Shown here: in pieces, positions 1 to 5,907 of the stretch
Position numbering within the stretch: the stretch's first letter is position 1
How the letters are laid out: every line of letters starts with the position of its first letter
Source: Candidatus Limnocylindrales bacterium
GTDB lineage: Bacteria > Chloroflexota > Limnocylindria > Limnocylindrales > CSP1-4
Direction: 5' to 3'
DNA length: 5,907 bases
Assembly: GCA_031292335.1 (NCBI GenBank)
Contig: JARLHH010000091.1
Location: 1 to 5,907, forward strand
The notes under the pieces: generated by a model
Told to the model about the DNA's origin: nothing
Seen by the model: only the letters and a program-made list of their open reading frames with translations
Databases searched by the model: none
Program-made: the position numbers and the translations under genes

Positions 1-200
1 AAGGCTGGCGCGGCGGTCGGGCCGGGCGTGGCGGCGGGCTCGGTCGCGGCCGCCGGGGCGGTGCCACCGGGACTGGCCGCGGATACCAGGGATGTGCCCG
101 GAATGAGGTACGCCACGCTGAAGACGGCCAGCAGGAGCGCCGGCAGGAAGCCCCGCCCGATGCCCCTGACCGGGTCAGCCCGGCCGGGACGCACGGGCAC
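1..200 (-). CDS. N-terminal part of a secreted or membrane-anchored protein (runs off left edge)
   Basis: Reading the minus strand from a GTG at 200-198 gives 66 open codons to the window edge. The first 17 residues carry several arginines (R4, R7, R12, R16) but no acidic cluster. Residues 18-39 are strongly hydrophobic (FLPALLLAVFS onward), followed by a small-residue stretch SLVSAAS that would suit signal peptidase I cleavage around residues 41-42. After that the chain becomes a low-complexity Ala/Pro/Thr/Gly linker, typical of exported proteins of high-GC bacteria before their folded domain. An in-frame TGA lies at 218-216, so the start must be the GTG at 200 or the second GTG at 194. No clear SD precedes either. 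The mature domain is outside the window, so no function can be assigned; a secreted binding protein, a lipid-free surface protein or a membrane-anchored enzyme are all possible. That this is coding is inferred from the coherent signal-peptide architecture, which chance frames rarely show. Confidence 0.7.
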   Translation of the reverse strand, partial: MPVRPGRADPVRGIGRGFLPALLLAVFSVAYLIPGTSLVSAASPGGTAPAAATEPAATPGPTAAPA

Positions 201-228
201 GTCGATGGTTCGAGATCAAGGCCCGCAA

Positions 229-234
229 AGGATA
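229..234 (-). promoter_or_regulatory. Possible -10 element for the leftmost minus-strand gene
   Basis: On the minus strand TATCCT lies 28 bases upstream of the GTG at 200 and fits the TANNNT form of a bacterial -10 box. No TTGACA-like hexamer was found at 16-18 bp spacing, so this is weak support only. Confidence 0.2.
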
Positions 235-370
235 CCCGGTGGGCCGGTCAGGGTCGTCAGGGCGCCTTCACGGCCTGCCCTCGCCTCATGGGCCTGCGGT
301 CGCGTGGATGACGGCCGGTCATGACAGGCCGGGATCGAGACGGGAGACTGGAGCTCGTTCATCTCGCGCC

Positions 371-375
371 GAAGG
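371..375 (+). promoter_or_regulatory. Shine-Dalgarno for the glycosidase-like gene
   Basis: GAAGG lies six bases before the ATG at 382. Together with an in-frame stop at 322-324 and no other ATG, GTG or TTG between them in that frame, it fixes 382 as the start. Confidence 0.5.
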
Positions 376-381
376 TCGTCG

Positions 382-1569
382 ATGTCGCTCGCGCTCTGGC
401 TCCACCCCGCCAACCTCGCCGATTGTGGCCGAGCGATCGTCGCCCGGGTGCACCGCGCCTGGTCCGGCTCGCTGGCGCTTCCCGGTGACGCCGGCGCGAT
501 CATCGAAGCCGGCATCGACCGGACCTGGAACGGGCGCTCCTTCACGGCCTCGCCACGCTGGTTCCACACGTTCTGGGTCCGCGACCTGGCCTTCAGCGCG
601 GTGGCCCTGGAACGCCTCGGGGGCCGCCACCGCGAGCGGCTCGTCGCGTCGCTGGCCTGGGCCCTGGCCGGGTGGGAGCGCCACGGCAGCCACATCACCA
701 CGACGTTCCACCCGGGCGGCTACCCGGCCGACGTGTACGAATACGGGGTCGACTCGCTGCCGTTCTTCCTCGCCGCCCTGCGGGCCGTCGGGACCGAGGG
801 CGACGTCCTGGTGGCCGCTCACCGGGAATGGCTCGCCGGCGAGGTGGCCCACTTCGGGCGGCTCGTGGTGGATCCGACGACCGGCCTCCAGCGGGCCGAT
901 CGGACGTACTCCGCCCACCGGGACACGGTGACGAACCGCTCCAACGCCTACGGCAACAGCATGGTCGCGCTCCTCGTGCGCACTCTGGCCTCGAAGCCGG
1001 AGTGGCAGCTGGCCAACCCGCTGGCCGACCGCTTCCCGGACGGCGACTTCGGCCGTCTCCTGCGCGAGCAGTTCTGGATGCCGGCGCGAGGCTGCTTCCG
1101 CGACGCGATCGGATCCGACGAGACGACGGGGGAGGCCAACATCTGGCCGTTCTGGACCGGCGCCCTGGACTCCCCGGTCATGCTCGCCACGACGCTCACG
1201 ACCCTCCAGCGCGAGGGCTACTGCGATCCCTACCCGCTCCGCTACACGACCCACCCGACACCGAAGGCCGAGGTCTGGCTCGTCCGCCACTTCCTGCCCG
1301 ACTACCAGGGCAGCTCCGTCTGGACCAGCCTCGGGGCGATCTACCTCCAGCTGCTGCGCACGGTCGATCCCGAGCGAGCCGCCCGCGACTCCGCCCGCTA
1401 TGCCGCCTGGATCGAGCGCGACGGGACCTTCTGGGAGGTCCTCGGCGAGACCGGCCACTGCTGGCGCGGTCGTGGCGGCCTCATGGTCGGCGAGGAGTCG
1501 ATGCTGTGGGGCGCCATCTTCCTGGACCACCTGCGCTCACCGCTGGCGGCTCCCGCGCGCCTCGCCTGA
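382..1569 (+). CDS. Six-hairpin glycosidase-like protein, (alpha/alpha)6 barrel, substrate unknown
   Basis: The 395-aa protein has no signal peptide and is probably cytoplasmic. Features seen resemble (alpha/alpha)6-barrel sugar-active enzymes of the amylo-1,6-glucosidase, GH15, GH63 and GH100 kind. These are an FWVRDLAF motif at residues 64-71 (W-x-R-D, a common sugar-binding loop), YEYGVDSLPFFLAAL at 119-133 (a helix-start Asp with aromatics), and NRSNAYGNSMVAL at 185-197. There are also many surface Trp/Tyr/His residues, and GEESMLWGAIFLDHL at 370-384, which looks like the last barrel helix. Candidate catalytic acids are D68, D124, E356 and E371/E372; which of them act cannot be decided by eye. 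The length fits a single catalytic barrel with no added carbohydrate-binding domain. The start is ATG at 382, with a GAAGG SD. Its stop lies inside the 3' end of the convergent EamA gene, and no transporter or sugar regulator adjoins it. The fold-level call is moderately supported; substrate and reaction are unknown. Confidence 0.6.
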   Translation: MSLALWLHPANLADCGRAIVARVHRAWSGSLALPGDAGAIIEAGIDRTWNGRSFTASPRWFHTFWVRDLAFSAVALERLGGRHRERLVASLAWALAGWERHGSHITTTFHPGGYPADVYEYGVDSLPFFLAALRAVGTEGDVLVAAHREWLAGEVAHFGRLVVDPTTGLQRADRTYSAHRDTVTNRSNAYGNSMVALLVRTLASKPEWQLANPLADRFPDGDFGRLLREQFWMPARGCFRDAIGSDETTGEANIWPFWTGALDSPVMLATTLTTLQREGYCDPYPLRYTTHPTPKAEVWLVRHFLPDYQGSSVWTSLGAIYLQLLRTVDPERAARDSARYAAWIERDGTFWEVLGETGHCWRGRGGLMVGEESMLWGAIFLDHLRSPLAAPARLA

Positions 1570-2463
1570 GGCCGGGATCGGCCGCGTCCGTGCAGCCTGC
1601 CGTGGGCCCGCCGCTGACGTTCGGGTCGCCAGCGTGGAGCCGACGATGACCAGCCCGAAGCCGACCGCCATCGGGACCGAGAACGTCTCGCCGAGAACCA
1701 TCACGCCCAGCAGCGCGGCGACGGCCGGGTTGACGTAGGTGATCACCGTCGCGCGGACCGGCCCGATCTCCGCGATCAGGGCCGCGAACAGGAGGAAGGC
1801 GGCCGCCGTGCAGACGACCGCCAGGATCGCGACCGAGGCCAGCGCGTTCGCGGACGGCATCACCGCGGGTCGCTGGACCGCCGCGATCGGCGCGTAGACA
1901 ACCGCGCACAGCGCGAGCGAGAGCGCCATCACGCCGACGGACGAGACGCCGGCCAGCCGACGCGACAGGATTGCCGGGCCGATCGCGTAGCCGACGACGA
2001 CCACGGCGACCGCCATGAGCGCCGTCGCGTCCGAGGCCTCGAAATCGCCGCCCACGATCGCCACCACCCCGACGAGGCCCAGGAGGAGCCCGAGCATGCC
2101 CTGTCGGCCGAGGCGGTCGGCGCCGCCGGTGCCGAGCGCGATCAGGCTGCCCACGAGCGGCACGCCCGCGACGAGGAGCCCGGCGAGGGAGCTCGAGATG
2201 TGCTGCTCGGCCGATGCCAGGAGCACCCAGGGGCCGGCGATCTCCACCGCGGCAAAGGCCGCCACCCAGCGCCAACGCGCGAGCACGGGCCGGAGGTCGA
2301 CGCGCAGCAGGGCGATCGGCAACAGGATCGCCGCTCCGATCGCGGTCCGGCCGAAGACGAGCGTGGCGGGCGTCATCTCGCCGACCGCGATCCGGATGAA
2401 GAAGTAGGGGACGCCCCAGACGACCGACATCAGGCCAAACAGGACGAGGCCGCGCCGGGTCAT
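1537..2463 (-). CDS. EamA/DMT-superfamily transporter, ten transmembrane helices
   Basis: This 308-aa inner-membrane protein has the classic drug/metabolite transporter layout of two EamA repeats of about five helices each. Approximate helices are at residues 5-25, 33-54, 64-84, 92-110, 122-138, 147-165, 174-193, 208-230, 236-257 and 262-279. Family hallmarks are WGVPYFFIRIAV near the N-terminus (16-27), the helix-4 segment SSLAGLLVAGVPL (91-103), and YVNPAVAALLGVMVLGE in helix 9 (243-259), where the Pro and the LGE turn are typical. Members export amino acids, metabolites or toxic compounds, driven by a proton gradient; the substrate cannot be read from sequence. The last 29 residues form an Arg-rich, probably cytoplasmic tail. 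The ATG at 2463 has only a weak GGG-containing leader. It follows the PF06475-like gene by 133 bp on the same strand, and its last 33 bp overlap the 3' end of the convergent glycosidase-like gene. Confidence 0.93.
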   Translation of the reverse strand: MTRRGLVLFGLMSVVWGVPYFFIRIAVGEMTPATLVFGRTAIGAAILLPIALLRVDLRPVLARWRWVAAFAAVEIAGPWVLLASAEQHISSSLAGLLVAGVPLVGSLIALGTGGADRLGRQGMLGLLLGLVGVVAIVGGDFEASDATALMAVAVVVVGYAIGPAILSRRLAGVSSVGVMALSLALCAVVYAPIAAVQRPAVMPSANALASVAILAVVCTAAAFLLFAALIAEIGPVRATVITYVNPAVAALLGVMVLGETFSVPMAVGFGLVIVGSTLATRTSAAGPRQAARTRPIPASGEARGSRQR

Positions 2464-2596
2464 CCCGCGACCGTCGCTGGGGTCTTCACGCGGTGATCTT
2501 CCCAGACTCCGCCGACGTCGACTCGGTCGGGTCGCTCACGACCTCGGTGCGTGGCCGGGCAAATGCGCCGGGGTCCCGGCCGCCCGGTCCCGATCG

Positions 2597-3190
2597 TTAG
2601 CGGTGCGAGTCGAGCGGCTCCGTGTCGTCGGGGCCCATGGCGATCCCGGTGCGCCGCCAGGCCGCATAGGTCGTCACGAGGCCATCGTCGTCCACGGTCA
2701 GCTCGCCCTGGAAGTCGCCGCTCGCATAGCGGTACGTGAACTCGTCGACGCGGGTGTAGGTGTGGGCAGCCCTGGCCACCGTGAGCTCGGGGAACCGCAC
2801 CCATGCCGCCTGGATCGTGTGCGACGCGCCGACGCCGAGCCGCAGACGGCGGATCGGCAGCGTGTTCGTGGACGGGCTGCAGCCGAGGTCCACGTCGGTG
2901 CATCGACCGAGCAGCGGCGCGGGCGTGCCGTCCACGGTCCAGCCGCCCTTCGCATCGCGGGCCAGGGCGATCGTCCGCGTCACGAACCCGCGCAGGTCGC
3001 GCACGTGCACCGCGGTCGTCAGGCCGGCGCCGTCGGCCATGACCTGGTACTCGATCCGCACGGGCAGGCCGCCCTCGGCCCCCAGGATCGTGCCCACCAG
3101 CGAGAGCCCGCCGTCACGGAGCGTCAGGGTGCACAGCTCGTCGGCCGGCATCTCGTCGGAACGCCGCCAGGCCATGCGCCTCGTCGTCAT
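2597..3190 (-). CDS. Putative glycolipid-binding protein (DUF1089 / PF06475 family)
   Basis: The 197-aa product matches the PA1994-like family in length and in its signature blocks. These are a GRCTDVDLGCSPSTNTLPIRR block at residues 95-115, the aromatic block RVDEFTYRYASGDFQGEL at 147-164, and the closing DDDGLVTTYAAWRRTG at 168-182. The chain is rich in alternating polar and hydrophobic residues, as expected for the family's curved beta-sheet fold that forms a ligand groove. No signal peptide or membrane helix is visible, so it is probably cytosolic. The family name rests on structural similarity; no enzymatic role is established, and binding of a lipid or glycolipid is only inferred. The ATG at 3190 is used here, but Met6 is a possible alternative; neither has a clear SD. 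It is divergent from ettA and lies 133 bp upstream of the EamA transporter on the same strand, so the two may be co-transcribed. Confidence 0.88.
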   Translation of the reverse strand: MTTRRMAWRRSDEMPADELCTLTLRDGGLSLVGTILGAEGGLPVRIEYQVMADGAGLTTAVHVRDLRGFVTRTIALARDAKGGWTVDGTPAPLLGRCTDVDLGCSPSTNTLPIRRLRLGVGASHTIQAAWVRFPELTVARAAHTYTRVDEFTYRYASGDFQGELTVDDDGLVTTYAAWRRTGIAMGPDDTEPLDSHR

Positions 3191-3262
3191 GGCGTTGACG
3201 GGCCGCCGACCGGCGGGAGCGCAACGACGTTCACAGCCACGATCCTATCCTCTCGTCCCCGC

Positions 3263-3283
3263 CGGCGCGTTGATCGCGCGCCG
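3263..3283. repeat. Inverted repeat in the divergent intergenic region
   Basis: Seven-base arms CGGCGCG (3263-3269) and CGCGCCG (3277-3283) are perfectly complementary around the loop TTGATCG. It sits between the divergent glycolipid-binding gene and ettA and could be an operator or a hairpin in an RNA leader. In DNA this GC-rich, such repeats also arise by chance, so the call is tentative. Confidence 0.25.
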
Positions 3284-3352
3284 ACCGTCCGCGTGGACGG
3301 CGTGCTCTCGGCGCAGCCCGGGCGATCGCCGCCACCATCGGCTCCGGGCCGC

Positions 3353-3358
3353 TACGCT
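3353..3358 (+). promoter_or_regulatory. Possible -10 element placed for a leaderless ettA transcript
   Basis: TACGCT (TANNNT form) ends nine bases before the ettA ATG at 3368, so a transcript starting at the usual distance would begin at or within a few bases of the start codon. The bases directly before the ATG contain no good SD. No convincing -35 hexamer is visible about 17 bp upstream. Confidence 0.35.
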
Positions 3359-3367
3359 TGGGCGGTC

Positions 3368-5044
<1,677 letters not shown>

Positions 5045-5052
5045 ACGCGCGG

Positions 5053-5058
5053 TACCCT
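5053..5058 (+). promoter_or_regulatory. Possible -10 element for the VOC gene
   Basis: TACCCT, nine bases after the ettA stop, fits TANNNT and would give a leader of about 30 bases before the ATG at 5097. No -35 hexamer was recognised, so co-transcription from ettA remains equally possible. Confidence 0.25.
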
Positions 5059-5084
5059 TCCCCGGATCACGCCCTTGAACGAGA

Positions 5085-5090
5085 GAGAGG
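5085..5090 (+). promoter_or_regulatory. Shine-Dalgarno for the VOC gene
   Basis: GAGAGG within a purine-rich GA run ends six bases before the ATG at 5097. It is clearly stronger than the leader of ettA and supports this start. Confidence 0.6.
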
Positions 5091-5096
5091 GACACG

Positions 5097-5534
5097 ATGG
5101 CCAACCTTGTCGTCCATTTCGAGATCCACGCATCCGAGCCTCAGCGGCTCATCGACTTCTATTCCCAGCTCCTCGGCTGGGAGTTCACCCAGTTCGGTGA
5201 CGTGCGGTACTGGTCGATCGCGACGGGGGAGGGCGCCGTCGGCAACGTCGCCGGCACCGCCGGCCACGGCATCAACGGCGGCCTGACCCAGCGACGCGGC
5301 CCGCGGCCGGAGATCGGCGCGCCGGTGATGGGTTGCAACCTCGTCGTCGCGGTCGCAGACGTCGACGCGCTGATGCGCCGCGGCGTCGAGCTCGGCGGAA
5401 CCGAGGCCCTGGCGGCGGCGGACATGCAGGGCGTCGGCCGCCTCGGTTACCTTCTCGATCCCGACAACAACGTCTTCGGCCTCATCTCGGCCGTGATGTC
5501 CGACGGGACCACCGGGATGGGCGGCGGCGCGTAG
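5097..5534 (+). CDS. VOC-superfamily (glyoxalase / bleomycin-resistance fold) protein
   Basis: The 145-aa protein has the two beta-alpha-beta-beta-beta modules of the vicinal oxygen chelate fold. Module 1 starts with LVVHFEIHASEPQRLIDFYS at residues 4-23, followed by LLGWEF, the usual strand, helix and FY...LGW pattern. Module 2 starts with NLVVAVADVDALMRRGVELG (81-100) and ends with GYLLDPDNNVFGLI (117-130). It most resembles the predicted lactoylglutathione-lyase-related group (COG3324). H7 or E9 could be metal ligands in module 1. The Glu that often closes the last strand after FGL is replaced, with S131 at that place, so the metal site may be altered or absent. Residues 135-145 form a Gly-rich tail. 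It is probably a small cytosolic enzyme or binding protein; the substrate is unknown. It lies 52 bp after ettA and 32 bp before the FAD oxidoreductase gene. Confidence 0.9.
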   Translation: MANLVVHFEIHASEPQRLIDFYSQLLGWEFTQFGDVRYWSIATGEGAVGNVAGTAGHGINGGLTQRRGPRPEIGAPVMGCNLVVAVADVDALMRRGVELGGTEALAAADMQGVGRLGYLLDPDNNVFGLISAVMSDGTTGMGGGA

Positions 5535-5553
5535 CGTCGGAGGCGACCCACCT

Positions 5554-5558
5554 GGAGG
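5554..5558 (+). promoter_or_regulatory. Shine-Dalgarno for the FAD-linked oxidoreductase gene
   Basis: GGAGG, eight bases before the ATG at 5567, is the best SD in the window and sets the start of the last gene. Confidence 0.7.
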
Positions 5559-5566
5559 CAGGCGAC

Positions 5567-5907
5567 ATGCTCGAGGCGTCCCCCACGCTCCCGGCCCGGG
5601 CCCTCGGTCAGCTGCGGCGATCATTCCACGGTGACGTCATCACGCCCGCCGACGAGTCGTACGACGACGCCCGTCGCCTCTGGAACGCGCTGCACGACCG
5701 CCGACCGGCGGCCATCGTCCGGCCCCGGAACCCCTCGGAGGTTGCGACCGCGATCCGCTTCGCCCGGGACCACGACCTCGAGATCACCATCAGGTCCGGC
5801 GGCCACAGCCTTGCCGGGCTCACCGGCCGCGCTGGCGGGCTGGTCGTTGACATGTCCGCGATGCGCGGAGTCGAGGTGGACCCGGAACGCCGGACCGCGC
5901 GCGCGAA
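5567..5907 (+). CDS. FAD-binding oxidoreductase, berberine-bridge (BBE/PCMH) type, N-terminal part
   Basis: Translation from ATG at 5567 gives 113 open codons to the window edge. The residues match the start of a PCMH-type FAD-binding domain. DDARRLWNALHDRRPAAIVRP (33-53) is the typical substrate-access and first FAD-contact segment, followed by EVATAIRFARDHDLEITIRSG and then GGHSLAG at 78-84. H80 in the GGHS motif is the position that carries covalent 8-alpha-histidyl FAD in berberine-bridge-like oxidases. GGLVVDMSAMRGVEVDPERR (90-109) is the next conserved strand pair. Family members oxidise sugars, alcohols or alkaloid-like compounds, passing electrons to oxygen or other acceptors. The substrate-binding and C-terminal BBE segments are beyond the window, so bicovalent flavinylation and substrate cannot be judged. 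There is no signal peptide at the N-terminus, so it is probably cytoplasmic. It may be co-transcribed with the VOC gene, which ends 32 bp upstream. Confidence 0.9.
   Translation, partial: MLEASPTLPARALGQLRRSFHGDVITPADESYDDARRLWNALHDRRPAAIVRPRNPSEVATAIRFARDHDLEITIRSGGHSLAGLTGRAGGLVVDMSAMRGVEVDPERRTARA

Noticed and set aside
205..220. GGTTCGAGATC resembling a tRNA T-arm
   Set aside because: The flanking five-base arms are not complementary, and no anticodon or acceptor stem could be found around it.
28..324. A 98-codon plus-strand frame at the left edge
   Set aside because: It opposes the minus-strand signal-peptide gene and its product looks random (Arg, Pro, Gly rich), with no start support.
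319..1530. A 403-codon open frame on the minus strand across the glycosidase-like gene
   Set aside because: It is fully antisense to a gene with recognisable motifs, and its translation is a low-complexity Arg/Gly/Val/Glu-rich product without domain pattern, typical of GC-rich shadows.
2486..2539. A 17-codon minus-strand GTG reading frame in the gap before the EamA gene, as a possible leader peptide
   Set aside because: It has no properly spaced SD, no regulatory codon run and no attenuator-like hairpin pair; it is likely chance.
2567..2580. GC-rich hairpin GCCGGGGTCCCGGC as a terminator
   Set aside because: The stem is only five pairs with a four-base loop, and no T-run follows on either strand.
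3203..3216. Near-palindrome CCGCCGACCGGCGG upstream of the glycolipid-binding gene
   Set aside because: Short GC palindromes are expected often at this base composition, and there is no second copy or promoter alignment.

Overview
The window is very GC-rich and gene-dense, with short intergenic gaps and no visible mobile element, CRISPR array, rRNA or tRNA. Start sites are often poorly supplied with Shine-Dalgarno (SD) sequences. This fits a chromosomal segment from a high-GC free-living bacterium, such as an uncultured Chloroflexota (Limnocylindria-like) or Actinomycetota lineage. That placement is inference from composition and gene style only; no marker gene here fixes the taxon.

Layout from left to right. 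(1) At the left edge, on the minus strand, is the first 66 codons of a secreted or membrane-anchored protein: signal peptide followed by an Ala/Pro/Thr-rich linker. (2) Divergent from it is a 395-aa plus-strand protein (382-1569) that looks like an (alpha/alpha)6-barrel, six-hairpin glycosidase-like enzyme. (3) Convergent with that gene, overlapping its 3' end by 33 bp, is a minus-strand EamA/DMT-family transporter (1537-2463). Upstream of it on the same strand is a putative glycolipid-binding protein of the DUF1089/PF06475 type (2597-3190). (4) After a 177-bp divergent intergenic region come three plus-strand genes: the ABC-F translation factor EttA (3368-5044), a VOC/glyoxalase-fold protein (5097-5534), and the N-terminal 113 codons of a berberine-bridge-type FAD-linked oxidoreductase (5567 to the window end).

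The three plus-strand genes on the right are separated by only 52 and 32 bp and could be co-transcribed, although the VOC gene has its own possible -10 element and good SD. EttA is a housekeeping ribosome-associated ATPase. The VOC and FAD genes look like general small-molecule redox or detoxification genes and have no obvious functional tie to EttA. The minus-strand pair (glycolipid-binding protein, then EamA exporter) may form a two-gene unit, but a shared pathway is not evident.

Overall this reads as an ordinary chromosomal region. I found no convincing new multi-gene system. The least understood items are the orphan glycosidase-like enzyme and the truncated secreted protein.
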